Source: Brevibacillus_D fluminis_A
GTDB taxonomy: Bacteria > Bacillota > Bacilli > Brevibacillales > Brevibacillaceae
Assembly (NCBI RefSeq): GCF_052072235.1
Contig: NZ_CM125436.1
Location: 2,660,001 to 2,724,000 of the forward strand
DNA length: 64,000 nucleotides
Reading direction: 5' to 3'
This document shows positions 16,691-25,222 of the stretch, one piece after another. Under the pieces are notes generated by a model. That model did not search any database. It saw only the letters and a list, made by a program, of their open reading frames with translations, and was not told the origin of the DNA. The translations under genes and the position numbers were made by a program. Position 1 is the stretch's first letter, and each line of letters starts with the position of its first letter.

Positions 16691-17255
16691 TCAACAAGGG
16701 CGAGAGCCTCGGATGATCCGGCTCAATCTGTATTTGACGCAGGTCATCATACTGGCGGTGGCGCTCTCGCTCAGCCTATCATTGCATGGGCTCGCACAAA
16801 ACGCAGCCTATTTTCATATCCCTGCGTTTTCGCAGATCGTCTGGGCCGTTCTCATCGCAGTTGCGGTCGCTGCATGCAGCATGATGCTGGAGCGGCTGCT
16901 GCCGGAGAATTGGATGGATGATGGCGGAATCAACAAATTCGTTTTTTCCCTGTTATCGCGCAAAGAGATCGTTTTGTTGTGCTTTCTGGTCGGACTTTGC
17001 GAAGAATGGCTGTTTCGCGGCGGGCTGCAGCCGCTGATCGGCAATGGATGGACAAGCGGAGTCTTCACGCTGCTACACATTCGTTACATGAAAAAGCCGG
17101 TCTTGTTTATCGGTGTATTTGCCATCAGTTACGTATTGGGCATGCTGTTTGACGCGTCTGGCGGATTGATCGTTCCCGTTGTGGCCCATGCCTTGATTGA
17201 CCTGATTCAAGCTCTCTACGTAAAACAGAGGATGGAAAAAGAGAGGATGACATAG
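16677..17255 (+). CDS. ypbD: CPBP (CAAX) family intramembrane metalloprotease YpbD
   Basis: A 192-aa polytopic membrane protein with E-E-x-x-x-R (C-E-E-W-L-F-R-G), a downstream F-T-L-L-H and H-A-L-I-D, the three motifs of CPBP/Abi proteases. The substrate is unknown. The start at 16677 overlaps recQ by 14 bp and has AAGGAAG before it; M13 (16713) is a weaker alternative. Same order as in Bacillus (recQ-ypbD-ypbE). Confidence 0.85.
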   Translation: MSLDNQQGREPRMIRLNLYLTQVIILAVALSLSLSLHGLAQNAAYFHIPAFSQIVWAVLIAVAVAACSMMLERLLPENWMDDGGINKFVFSLLSRKEIVLLCFLVGLCEEWLFRGGLQPLIGNGWTSGVFTLLHIRYMKKPVLFIGVFAISYVLGMLFDASGGLIVPVVAHALIDLIQALYVKQRMEKERMT

Positions 17256-17924
17256 ATGACGTTACCATCGCGAAAGCTGCGGCACAGCAATCGCAAAGCA
17301 TCACCCCTCAGCCGGCTGCTTACGCTGGGGGTGATCCTGTTTGGCAGCATTTTTATCGTTTTCATTCTGTATGAATTGCTGCTCGCCCAAAACAGCGACA
17401 CAAAAGAAGGCTTGCAGATCGTGCAAAGCGCGCAAAGCAGTGTGGAAGGTACCGGTGTGCGGGCGGACCCGGCAGGATCGGAAGCTGTGCCAGCCTCAGC
17501 TAACGTGACCGAACACACCGAAGAAAAAACAAACACCGATCAGCAAGCAGTCAATAACAGCGAATCAATAGTGACGACAACTCCAGTTAGCCCAAAACCA
17601 ACCGATGTGAAGACAGCTCCTGCACCAAAGACACCTGCACCTGCGGCAAAGCCCGCATCACAAACAGCTGCAGCACCAACACCGCAGCAAGCGAACCCAA
17701 CACCCACACCTGTGAAAACACAGCATGCAGAAACAAGTGAAAAACCAAAACCAAAAGTCGAGTCGATCCGGCACGTCGTCCAGAAAGGCGAAACGTTGAT
17801 CCAGCTTTCCCGCAAATACTATGGCAACCAAAGCAGCGTACGCAAGATCGCCGCGTTCAACGGTTTATCTCCGGACAATGCGCTGCCGGTCGGCAAAGTG
17901 CTGTACATCCCTGTGTCCAAATGA
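17256..17924 (+). CDS. ypbE: Membrane-anchored LysM protein YpbE
   Basis: 222 aa. A basic N-terminus and one transmembrane helix (about 21-44) are followed by a long disordered linker rich in T, P, A and K (about 60-168). One C-terminal LysM domain (about 172-219, V-Q-K-G-E-T-L...V-G-K-V-L-Y-I-P) should bind peptidoglycan. The ATG is directly after the ypbD stop. The low-complexity linker biases local codon use (GCA, CCA, ACA), which is not a sign of transfer. Confidence 0.85.
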   Translation: MTLPSRKLRHSNRKASPLSRLLTLGVILFGSIFIVFILYELLLAQNSDTKEGLQIVQSAQSSVEGTGVRADPAGSEAVPASANVTEHTEEKTNTDQQAVNNSESIVTTTPVSPKPTDVKTAPAPKTPAPAAKPASQTAAAPTPQQANPTPTPVKTQHAETSEKPKPKVESIRHVVQKGETLIQLSRKYYGNQSSVRKIAAFNGLSPDNALPVGKVLYIPVSK

Positions 17925-17982
17925 TCATAAGTTGACCGGTTCCGGCAATCCTAAAGGAGAATCGCGAAAAACGGAGGTCAAC

Positions 17983-18921
17983 ATGGCGACAGTTCTGGAG
18001 TTCGACACCTTGATTATCGGCGGCGGATTGGCTGGCTTGCAAGCGGCCATTCAGTTAGGCCGCAGCCTGCATCACGTTGCCGTGGCGGATAACGGAAGCG
18101 GAAGATCGTCGATCGCGAAAAACTACCGCAACATCCTGGGCTATCCGGACGGGGTAAGCGGGCAGCAGCTGCGCTCATTGGGAGAGCAGCAGGCGAGGCA
18201 GTTTGGTGTCTCCTTTTTCTCCGGTACGGTCACCTCGCTGACACAAAATGAAGATGGACGGTTTCGCGCTGAACTGACGGGATTGGATCAGGAGCCAACG
18301 GCATTTTTGGCCAAAACGATCTTGCTCAGCAGCGGGATCAAGGACCCATTCCCGACCATTCAAGGGTTGGACCCTTGCCTCGGGGAAAGTATTTTTATTT
18401 GCCCGGATTGCGATGGCTATGAGATCGTCAATCAGCATGCACTGGTGATCGGCTCGGGCAGTCACGCGGTCCAAATGGCAAAAACGCTGCGCTATTTCAC
18501 GAAAACGATCACGATAGTCAATCATGACGGGGCGAAAGTCGAAGAACCGGAGCAAGCCTATCTCGTGCAGGAAGCGATCCCCATTCACCATGAACCCATT
18601 GTTCGCATCGAGCAGGAGGGAGGCAGATTAAAACGAGTCGAATTGGCCTCGGGAACCGTCATTGCGGTGGAAAAAGGGTTTCTCGCATTTCCGGGAGCCA
18701 AGCTGCAAACGTCGTTGCTCGCCGGTTTCGATCTGCAGCGACTGGATACCGGGCATATTTTGGCCAATCCCCGGACCAAAGAGACCACCTGCCGCAACAT
18801 CTGGGCAGCCGGAGATGTGGTGGCCCATTCGCAGCAGGTCACGATCTCGCTGGGCGACGGTTCGCAAGCAGCGATCTGGATACATAAGCGTCTTTTAGAG
18901 ATGGCAAAAGGGAACGGCTGA
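17983..18921 (+). CDS. Thioredoxin-reductase-like FAD/NAD(P) oxidoreductase
   Basis: A 312-aa flavoprotein. The FAD-binding site is I-I-G-G-G-L-A-G-L (11-19), a second Rossmann motif is V-I-G-S-G-S-H-A-V (154-162), and a C-terminal T-x-x-x-x-I-W-A-A-G-D closes the fold. The redox pair is C140-P-D-C143, where thioredoxin reductase has C-A-T-C, so it resembles the thioredoxin reductase group but may serve another thiol substrate. The start at 17983 has GGAGG five bases upstream. It is not part of the Bacillus synteny, which suggests a local insertion. Confidence 0.85.
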   Translation: MATVLEFDTLIIGGGLAGLQAAIQLGRSLHHVAVADNGSGRSSIAKNYRNILGYPDGVSGQQLRSLGEQQARQFGVSFFSGTVTSLTQNEDGRFRAELTGLDQEPTAFLAKTILLSSGIKDPFPTIQGLDPCLGESIFICPDCDGYEIVNQHALVIGSGSHAVQMAKTLRYFTKTITIVNHDGAKVEEPEQAYLVQEAIPIHHEPIVRIEQEGGRLKRVELASGTVIAVEKGFLAFPGAKLQTSLLAGFDLQRLDTGHILANPRTKETTCRNIWAAGDVVAHSQQVTISLGDGSQAAIWIHKRLLEMAKGNG

Positions 18922-18935
18922 GGCCGTTCTTTTTT
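18912..18935 (+). terminator. Terminator overlapping the oxidoreductase stop codon
   Basis: GAACGGC (18912-18918) pairs with GCCGTTC (18923-18929) around a tight loop containing the TGA stop, followed by six T. Confidence 0.85.
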
Positions 18936-19034
18936 GCTGGATTTTCTTCTTTGTTTTTCGTGTGGGCTGGCACCCGTTCGTGAAAACACCATATATTTGT
19001 AGGGAGGAGTAGATTTGGGCGAACCGGGCAACCA

Positions 19035-19874
19035 TCACTGCGGCTCTTGGTCAGTGGGGATGACAAAACGGTACCCCTTCTTTTCCAACTCGGTCAGGAC
19101 TTCATCCAGCTCGTCAGCTGTCCACGTGCGGTCATGAAACAAGATTGTGGCTCCAGGGTGGATGTTGGCTGCGACTTGCTTCGAGATCGCATGCGGCTTT
19201 TTGTAGACGCGGGGTTCCCAGTCAAGTGAACCGACAGACCAATTGATGGACTGCATGCCACTGTGGCGGCATACTTCCTCCGAGACTGGAGTGAAGGCGC
19301 CGAACGGCGGCCGAAAATAGAGAGGTTTTTTACCGGTAATGTCTGCAATGATCTGGCTGGTACGTTCGATTTCCTCACGTTGTCTTTCCGCAGAAATTTT
19401 TCGCAGATTCGGATGCGTAAAGCTGTGGTTCCCGATAAGATGGCCGCGTTTTTCGATAGCAAGCAGCAGGTCAGCCTTGTCCGATTTGATCGTGAAGCTG
19501 CCATCCGCATGCCTTTTGGCAAGCTGAAGTCCGTTGACAAACCAGATTGCTTTTGCGTTGTGCTGATCGAGCACATCGAGAATTTGTTTCGTCGTCGTTC
19601 CCACAGGTCCGTCGTCAAACGTGAGAAGCGCGATTTTTTGCTGATGGCCGGTGGCGCGCGCATGGATGCGGTAATCGGAAGAGCGGACCACATATCGCTG
19701 CGCAAGATCGTGCGCAACGGGTTGAACAGATTGAGGAACAAGCGGCGTTATTTTTGTCTGACGGACGGAAAGCGGTGGCGCTTGTTCATTGTATACAGGA
19801 ACGGTTTGCTGCGAACAGCCTGCAGCAAAGCAAAGTGAAGCCAGCATGAGCAGCATGCGATCAGATGGCTGCAT
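19035..19874 (-). CDS. Lipoprotein polysaccharide deacetylase (NodB homology domain)
   Basis: A 279-aa exported lipoprotein. Lipobox is F-A-A-G-C20. The NodB domain carries motif 1 T-F-D87-D88-G-P, motif 2 H150-S-F-T-H154-P (metal ligands), motif 3 R188-P-P-F-G and a late L-F-H-D. It probably removes N-acetyl groups from peptidoglycan or another cell-surface glycan. SD AGGAGGGAC precedes the ATG. Convergent with the oxidoreductase gene. In sporulating Bacillales such proteins can act on spore cortex or vegetative wall, and the sequence does not decide. Confidence 0.9.
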   Translation of the reverse strand: MQPSDRMLLMLASLCFAAGCSQQTVPVYNEQAPPLSVRQTKITPLVPQSVQPVAHDLAQRYVVRSSDYRIHARATGHQQKIALLTFDDGPVGTTTKQILDVLDQHNAKAIWFVNGLQLAKRHADGSFTIKSDKADLLLAIEKRGHLIGNHSFTHPNLRKISAERQREEIERTSQIIADITGKKPLYFRPPFGAFTPVSEEVCRHSGMQSINWSVGSLDWEPRVYKKPHAISKQVAANIHPGATILFHDRTWTADELDEVLTELEKKGYRFVIPTDQEPQ

Positions 19875-19961
19875 GGGAAGTCCCTCCTACGTATCGTATC
19901 ACCGCTTTAGTCTTGCCTATTTGTAGGGAATCACACATAAACCTAGAAGAAGGAGCTTTTC

Positions 19962-20057
19962 GTGGGAAACATGGCTCATGTTTCCTGGGAAAGCGCAAAA
20001 AACGACAATCGTCGAATCATCGCCAAATCCATTGGCGAAACACTTGGACGCGCGTGA
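19962..20057 (+). CDS. Possible 31-aa small protein
   Basis: GTG at 19962 is 6 bases after AGGAG (within GAAGGAG) and opens a 31-codon frame ending in TGA at 20055-20057. The peptide is charged and could form an amphipathic helix (S-W-E-S-A-K-N-D-N-R-R-I-I-A-K-S-I-G). I recognise no family. It is the only coding candidate in the 353-bp gap before mecA. Support is the SD spacing and reasonable composition only, so chance is possible. Confidence 0.3.
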   Translation: MGNMAHVSWESAKNDNRRIIAKSIGETLGRA

Positions 20058-20071
20058 TGGGGTGGTTGCCC

Positions 20072-20100
20072 TATTGTCTTGTCCAAAATTATGGTATGAT
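20072..20100 (+). promoter_or_regulatory. Probable mecA promoter, extended -10
   Basis: TATGAT at 20095-20100 is preceded by TGG (extended -10). The -35 is poor: TATTGT at 17 bp or TTGTCT at 15 bp spacing. It lies 129 bases before the mecA ATG. Confidence 0.45.
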
Positions 20101-20228
20101 AGGAGAAAATTCGTTCTCTCTTTTTCAGATGCGCACGATGAAACAAGCATACCGATGAAGATGCGGAGAACCATTACAGGAGAAGATTCATACCCTGTAA
20201 TACGACTGGATGGCGAGGAGGGACAGTC

Positions 20229-20825
20229 ATGCGTGTAGAACGCCTTGGCCAAGACAAGATACGGATCTTTTTAACGTTTGACGATCTTTCGGAGCGAGGT
20301 ATCGAGAAAGAAGACATGTGGCGTGACATTCCGAAAGTACATGAACTGTTCAACGACATGATGGAACAGGCGTACCATGAACTGGGCTTTGAGGTGTCCG
20401 GACCGGTCGCTGTAGAGGTATTTGCCTTGCCGGCACAGGGGATGGTCGTGATTGTCACCCGTGGCAAATCGGGTGCCAAAAACGAGAAAGAGGAAGAATA
20501 CGACGAAGATGTCTACGAGATGGAAGTAACGCTTGAAGAGAGCGATTTGATTCTTTATTCCTTCCGTGACTTTGAACATATGGTCGAAGCCTCGCACCGC
20601 ATTAACGCGATGCTGACAAATGGTGGTTCCGCCTACTTCTATCAAGGGAAATATTATCTTGTGCTCGAAGAGGTCGACCTCGATGAGGAGCGCTACAACA
20701 AGCTTATTGCAATCCTATCCGAATATGGCGAAGCGACGCCGACGACGATCTACGTACTGGAAGAGTACGGGAAGGTCGTCATTGCGGATGATGCTGTCAA
20801 AGAAATTTGTAGACGATTCCGATAA
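20229..20825 (+). CDS. mecA: MecA-family ClpC adaptor (MecA/YpbH)
   Basis: A 198-aa adaptor that brings substrates to ClpCP. The N-terminal M-R-V-E-R-L-G-Q-D-K-I-R-I-F-L-T-F-D-D-L is the MecA signature, an acidic linker (E-K-E-E-E-Y-D-E-D) follows, and the C-terminal domain (about 105-198) has the ClpC-binding fold. Location between ypbE and gudB is the position of the B. subtilis paralogue YpbH, so orthology to YpbH rather than competence MecA is possible. SD is GAGGAGGGA. Confidence 0.9.
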   Translation: MRVERLGQDKIRIFLTFDDLSERGIEKEDMWRDIPKVHELFNDMMEQAYHELGFEVSGPVAVEVFALPAQGMVVIVTRGKSGAKNEKEEEYDEDVYEMEVTLEESDLILYSFRDFEHMVEASHRINAMLTNGGSAYFYQGKYYLVLEEVDLDEERYNKLIAILSEYGEATPTTIYVLEEYGKVVIADDAVKEICRRFR

Positions 20826-20845
20826 AAGCAAGCCTGCACAAAAAC

Positions 20846-20890
20846 AAAGCATCCCATGCCGCTGCCAACGCAGTGTGCCCGGGATGCTTT
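20846..20890. terminator. Bidirectional terminator between mecA and bshB2
   Basis: AAAGCATCCC (20846-20855) pairs perfectly with GGGATGCTTT (20881-20890); T-rich sequence follows on the plus strand and A-rich on the other side. Confidence 0.75.
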
Positions 20891-20905
20891 TCCTTTTTCA
20901 ATGTC

Positions 20906-21655
20906 TTATTCGATTCCCGCAAACAAATCGTCTTCCTTGCCAATAAGCGAGTAATGCGGCATGTTCGTCCATTTGAGCAAGTAAAAGTTGGTTATCGGCA
21001 CATTGCGCGTATCTCCCTCCAAAACGCCGGGAAAAACCGCGTTCACAGAAAGGTGCTGGGTTTTGTGGGCGCGCAGCGCTTCCCCAACCACGACCGCTGC
21101 ATCGGCAGAAGTAATCTCGGTGGTAATCGCGTCGGGTGAATCGGTATATACTTGTCTGCCCGCAGGAGTCGGGAGGGCGGATGAGCGTGTCACATGATAG
21201 AGCTTGCGCACCGGATTGTCGCCAGCAGGGATGGACAAAACGGCTTCATCCGTCGCGGCAGAGATCGCCTTGTGATCCGGATGCCCGGAGATGCCGTGGG
21301 AGGCAAACGTGATGACCACCTGCGGCTTTGTCGACCGAATCGCGGTGACGATGTGCGCAGCAAGCTCGGCGCGGGGCACATCGGACAAACGCTTATCTTC
21401 ATAATCGAGCAGCTGCACGTTGTTGATGCCAAGCAGGCGCGCTGCGGTCAAAAGCTCCCTCTCCCGAACCAGCGGGAGTTCGTCTTGTGTACAGAGCGGA
21501 GGCTCTCCCGGCTTGCCTGCCTGGCCTCGCGTGGCACACAGCAAGGTAATCTCCGCTTGGTGTTCGGTGTGGTATTTGGCAATCGTGATGCCGGTCGCGA
21601 ATGTTTCGTCGTCAGGGTGTGCGAACACAAGCAATATGCGTTTGGCGGACATCAT
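20906..21655 (-). CDS. bshB2: PIG-L family deacetylase, bacillithiol biosynthesis type (BshB2)
   Basis: A zinc-dependent N-acetylglucosaminyl deacetylase of 249 aa. Zinc motifs are A-H13-P-D-D16-E and G-H125-P-D-H128. The family removes acetyl from GlcNAc-malate in bacillithiol synthesis or from bacillithiol conjugates. Of the two Bacillus types, length and tail fit BshB2 better, but the assignment is by resemblance only. AGGAGG lies 7 bases before the first of two ATGs. Confidence 0.8.
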   Translation of the reverse strand: MMSAKRILLVFAHPDDETFATGITIAKYHTEHQAEITLLCATRGQAGKPGEPPLCTQDELPLVRERELLTAARLLGINNVQLLDYEDKRLSDVPRAELAAHIVTAIRSTKPQVVITFASHGISGHPDHKAISAATDEAVLSIPAGDNPVRKLYHVTRSSALPTPAGRQVYTDSPDAITTEITSADAAVVVGEALRAHKTQHLSVNAVFPGVLEGDTRNVPITNFYLLKWTNMPHYSLIGKEDDLFAGIE

Positions 21656-21752
21656 TTACGAACCTCCTATGCAAGAATGGAAAGGATGTAGGTTATGCTA
21701 TAACTGTATTATACAAGATTGGAAGCAGGCCAGCAGGGAAAACCGAACTGGC

Positions 21753-21780
21753 GAAAACCCTTGTGATTGCAAGAGTTTTC
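21753..21780. repeat. Imperfect dyad upstream of gudB
   Basis: Arms of 11 bases at 21753-21763 and 21770-21780 pair at ten positions (GAAAAC/GTTTTC and CTTG/CAAG, one C-A mismatch) around a 6-base loop. It lies 108 bp before gudB between two divergent genes, so an operator is possible. Confidence 0.45.
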
Positions 21781-21887
21781 TGAAATGAGCGAAACTATGT
21801 GCGGTGTAATTTAATGCTTCTCTTTCCCCAAGCAAGCGTGTATACTTAACGATGGATTGACCGATTACATTTTTGAGGTGGTACAAA

Positions 21888-23180
21888 ATGGGTAATCACG
21901 AAGTGGTAACCGGAAACACCCAAGGTACGGAGAAGCAACCGGAGAGTCTGAATCTCCTAACTTCGACGCAAACGGTGATCAAAGAGGCGTTAGAGAAATT
22001 AGGTTACCAAGAATCGATGTACGAACTGTTGAAGGAGCCGTTGCGCGTACTAACTGTTCGTATCCCAGTTCGCATGGATAACGGTGAGGTAAAAGTATTT
22101 ACAGGCTATCGCGCACAACATAATGATGCTGTTGGCCCAACAAAAGGAGGAATTCGCTTCCATCCTGAGGTTACAGAGGATGAAGTGAAAGCGCTCTCTA
22201 TTTGGATGAGCCTCAAAGCCGGTATCGTTGATTTGCCATACGGCGGCGGTAAAGGCGGCATCATTTGCGATCCTCGCGAGATGTCTTTCCGTGAATTAGA
22301 GCGTTTGAGCCGCGGTTATGTTCGTGCGGTGAGCCAAATCGTTGGCCCGACCAAAGACATTCCTGCACCAGACGTATTTACAAACTCTCAAATCATGGCG
22401 TGGATGATGGACGAGTACAGCCGCATTCGCGAGTTCGATTCGCCAGGCTTCATCACCGGCAAGCCGATCGCACTTGGCGGTTCGCACGGCCGTGAAACGG
22501 CTACGGCAAAAGGGGTAACCATCTGCATCCGCGAAGCGCTGAAACGCCGCAACATCGACCTGAAAAACGCCCGCGTGGTGGTACAAGGGTTCGGTAATGC
22601 CGGAAGCTACCTGTCCAAGTTCCTGCACGATGCAGGTGCAAAAGTGGTCGGTATCTCCGATGCGTACGGTGCCTTGCATGATCCAAACGGCCTGGATATC
22701 GATTACCTGCTGGACCGCCGCGATTCGTTCGGCACTGTCACCAAGCTGTTCACCAACACGATTACGAACAAAGAACTGTTGGAACTGGACTGCGACATTT
22801 TGGTCCCTGCAGCGATCGAGAACCAGATCACTGCGGAAAATGCGCATAACATCAAAGCTTCCATCGTTTGCGAAGCAGCAAACGGCCCGACGACTTTGGA
22901 AGCAACCAAAATCCTTACCGAGCGCGGCATCCTGCTGGTGCCTGACGTACTGGCAAGCGCTGGTGGCGTAACCGTTTCGTACTTCGAATGGGTACAAAAC
23001 AACCAAGGCTACTACTGGACGGAAGAAGAAGTGGAAGAGAAGTTGGAGAAAGTGATGGTCAAATCCTTCGAAAACGTATATTCCCTTTCCCAAACTCGTC
23101 GTGTCGACATGCGTTTGGCTGCTTACATGGTGGGCGCCCGCAAAATGGCAGAAGCATCCCGCTTCCGCGGCTGGGTCTAA
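21888..23180 (+). CDS. gudB: NAD-type glutamate dehydrogenase (RocG/GudB family)
   Basis: Oxidative deamination of glutamate to 2-oxoglutarate. The 430-aa protein has G-P-T-K86-G-G, K110 and P-Y-G-G-G-K122-G-G, the conserved active-site lysines, and the dinucleotide site G-F-G-N-A-G-S. The region E-D-E-V-K-A-L-S carries one V-K-A copy, unlike the laboratory B. subtilis 168 gudB, where a 9-bp duplication there inactivates the enzyme. The ATG at 21888 follows GAGGTGG; a codon at 21873 is in frame but unsupported. Confidence 0.95.
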   Translation: MGNHEVVTGNTQGTEKQPESLNLLTSTQTVIKEALEKLGYQESMYELLKEPLRVLTVRIPVRMDNGEVKVFTGYRAQHNDAVGPTKGGIRFHPEVTEDEVKALSIWMSLKAGIVDLPYGGGKGGIICDPREMSFRELERLSRGYVRAVSQIVGPTKDIPAPDVFTNSQIMAWMMDEYSRIREFDSPGFITGKPIALGGSHGRETATAKGVTICIREALKRRNIDLKNARVVVQGFGNAGSYLSKFLHDAGAKVVGISDAYGALHDPNGLDIDYLLDRRDSFGTVTKLFTNTITNKELLELDCDILVPAAIENQITAENAHNIKASIVCEAANGPTTLEATKILTERGILLVPDVLASAGGVTVSYFEWVQNNQGYYWTEEEVEEKLEKVMVKSFENVYSLSQTRRVDMRLAAYMVGARKMAEASRFRGWV

Positions 23181-23189
23181 ACCTGAACG

Positions 23190-23228
23190 AAAAAAACCTC
23201 TCATGGCGTGATCCTGAGAGGTTTTTTT
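23190..23228. terminator. Bidirectional terminator between gudB and ansA
   Basis: AAAAAACCTCTCA (23191-23203) pairs with GAGAGGTTTTTT (23215-23227); seven T end it on the plus strand and an A tract serves the minus strand. Confidence 0.9.
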
Positions 23229-23250
23229 GTTTGCCGTTCATATAAAAGGA

Positions 23251-24219
23251 TCAGTGCTCGAACATTTCTTGCAGTTGCTTGAAATCGTTTGTCGTCTGGA
23301 GAGCCACCATCAGCTTCAGGCGCGCTTTTTGGCCATTCAGCCCGTTGGAGAAGATGACGCCCAATTGTTTCAGCTTTTTGCCGCCGCCCTCGTAATCGTA
23401 CACATCTTGCACTTGTCCGTTAAAGCAGCGCGAAACCATGACGATCGGCGTTCCTTTTGCAATCAATTGCGCGAGGACAGGGACGATCGCAGGCGGGAGG
23501 TTGCCGAGTCCCAACGCTTCGATGACGACGCCGTCAATCGCGTCATCAAGCAAAAATTGCAGCCAGCGCGGGTCCATTCCGGCAACCGCTTTGCAAAGCG
23601 GAATATTCGCATTTGCGTGAGCAATTGTATAATGCTCGCGATCCAATGGCGCATGATGGTAGTGGACGTGCTTTTTGCTGATGGTACCGATCGGTCCGTA
23701 CTGCGGTGACTGGAACGTCGCCACATTGCTCGTATGCGTTTTGGTCACATGTCGAGCGGCGTGGATTTCATCATTGAAGACGACGAGGACGCCTTTTCCT
23801 GCGCTCGCCGGGTCAATCGCGGTACGAACGGCGGAAATCAAATTGACAGGCCCGTCCGCTCCCAGCTCATTGCTGGATCGCATCGCGCCGGTTACGACGA
23901 CAGGCAGTGTCAACGAAAGGGTGAGATCGAGAAAATAAGCTGTCTCTTCCAGCGTATCCGTTCCGTGGGTGACAACCACACCATCATACTCGTGTGCGGC
24001 TGTTTCTTGTTCAATCAACTGGCGGAGCTGGTTCATGACAGCAGGGGTCATGTGAGGGCTGGGCAAGTTCACGTAGTTCATCATTTTCACTTCTGCCAAT
24101 TGATGAAGGTGAGGGAGTATTTTGGTAACGGCTTCATCATCAAGCGGTTTTACGCCCTCTGCTTCATCCACGGACATGGCAATGGTCCCGCCCGTGTTGA
24201 TCACCAGTACTTTTTTCAT
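23251..24219 (-). CDS. ansA: L-asparaginase (AnsA type)
   Basis: Hydrolyses asparagine to aspartate and ammonia. Catalytic T12 is in T-G-G-T-I-A-M and the second site is T84-H-G-T87-D88-T-L-E-E-T. Length is 322 aa with no signal peptide, so a cytoplasmic type I enzyme is likely. SD AGGAGAG precedes the ATG by 6 bases. Convergent with gudB, and both feed amino-acid nitrogen to the central pool. Confidence 0.93.
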   Translation of the reverse strand: MKKVLVINTGGTIAMSVDEAEGVKPLDDEAVTKILPHLHQLAEVKMMNYVNLPSPHMTPAVMNQLRQLIEQETAAHEYDGVVVTHGTDTLEETAYFLDLTLSLTLPVVVTGAMRSSNELGADGPVNLISAVRTAIDPASAGKGVLVVFNDEIHAARHVTKTHTSNVATFQSPQYGPIGTISKKHVHYHHAPLDREHYTIAHANANIPLCKAVAGMDPRWLQFLLDDAIDGVVIEALGLGNLPPAIVPVLAQLIAKGTPIVMVSRCFNGQVQDVYDYEGGGKKLKQLGVIFSNGLNGQKARLKLMVALQTTNDFKQLQEMFEH

Positions 24220-24303
24220 TCCATTCTCTCCTGTTGCCAGTTTTAAAAAACTAATCTACATGGTACGATGAAAGCACGTATATGTAAAGGAGTCATTTTC
24301 ACT

Positions 24304-24963
24304 ATGCTTGCAATCGTGGGAGCTGCGATCGCGCCGGGCATTGCGATTTTAAGCTACGTGTATTTGCGCGATCATTTGCAGCCGGAACCGATTTCCATGG
24401 TGGTACGAACCTTTTTGTTCGGGATTCTCCTCGTCTTTCCCATCATGCTCCTTCAGTATATTATTCAGAATGAATGGGACTTGAATCAGGCGTTTTTTCA
24501 AGCGGTCATCTCGTCCGCATTGATTGAAGAATTTTTCAAGTGGCTGGTGGTGTATCATTCGGCCTACAAACATGTGGAGTTTGACGAGCCATACGACGGG
24601 ATTGTCTATTCGGTTGCGGTATCATTAGGGTTCGCCACCCTGGAAAATTTGTTTTACCTGATTTTGAACGGGTTGGACGTTGCCTTTTGGCGTGCGCTGC
24701 TGCCTGTGTCGAGCCATGCTTTGTTTGGCATTTGGATGGGGTATTACATGGGGCTCTCCAAGTTTACCAAGCCAGGCAAAGCCAAATCGATCCGGCTTGT
24801 CGTTTCGCTGTTGTTGCCGATCGTGCTGCACGCGAGTTACAACCTGATCTTTTTAACGACGGACTATTGGCTGTGGCTGATCATTCCGTTCATGGTGATT
24901 TTGTGGTGGAATGGTTTGAAAAAAGTGCGTTTGGCTCATGAGTTCGCTTCTAAAAACGGGTAG
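24304..24963 (+). CDS. prsW: Intramembrane protease PrsW
   Basis: A 219-aa polytopic membrane metalloprotease. In Bacillus it makes the first cut in anti-sigma factor RsiW to release sigma-W. The catalytic motif is E75-E76-F-F-K79, followed by F-A-T-L-E-N-L-F-Y, S-H-A-L-F-G and L-H-A-S-Y-N. The ATG at 24304 gives a length equal to B. subtilis PrsW and a typical N-terminus; AAAGGAG lies 11 bases upstream. An earlier in-frame ATG at 24268 lacks an SD. Confidence 0.9.
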   Translation: MLAIVGAAIAPGIAILSYVYLRDHLQPEPISMVVRTFLFGILLVFPIMLLQYIIQNEWDLNQAFFQAVISSALIEEFFKWLVVYHSAYKHVEFDEPYDGIVYSVAVSLGFATLENLFYLILNGLDVAFWRALLPVSSHALFGIWMGYYMGLSKFTKPGKAKSIRLVVSLLLPIVLHASYNLIFLTTDYWLWLIIPFMVILWWNGLKKVRLAHEFASKNG

Positions 24964-25004
24964 TCTCGTCCATACTAGGAAAGTGAATAAGGAGGAGACT
25001 TACC

Positions 25005-25166
25005 GTGTTTAAGACGCAGCGAACAAAAGTGATGATACGGTGTAACGAATGTGGAGAAAAATTCACCTTGCGCGGAAAAAAAGGAAGCGAAGGCAAGGTG
25101 GAAACGGGCTTTAAGCAGTGTTTGTGCAGCAATGACCGTTATTTTGACATTGAAGAATTACCATAG
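25005..25166 (+). CDS. Small zinc-finger-like protein (53 aa)
   Basis: GTG at 25005 follows AAGGAGGAG. The product begins M-F-K-T-Q-R-T-K-V-M-I-R and carries C13-N-E-C16 and C39-L-C41, a likely zinc site, with an acidic tail I-E-E-L-P. I recall similar short unnamed Bacillales proteins but cannot name a family. It lies 41 bp after prsW and could be co-transcribed with it. Confidence 0.7.
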   Translation: MFKTQRTKVMIRCNECGEKFTLRGKKGSEGKVETGFKQCLCSNDRYFDIEELP

Positions 25167-25222
25167 GCAAAAACCGATACGAAACGGCTTTTACGCGAAA
25201 CGCAGCGGAAAGTCGTTTTTAT

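Noticed and set aside
17520..17760. Change in base usage suggesting transferred DNA
   Set aside because: It is the T/P/A/K-rich linker of the LysM protein; the bias comes from amino-acid composition.
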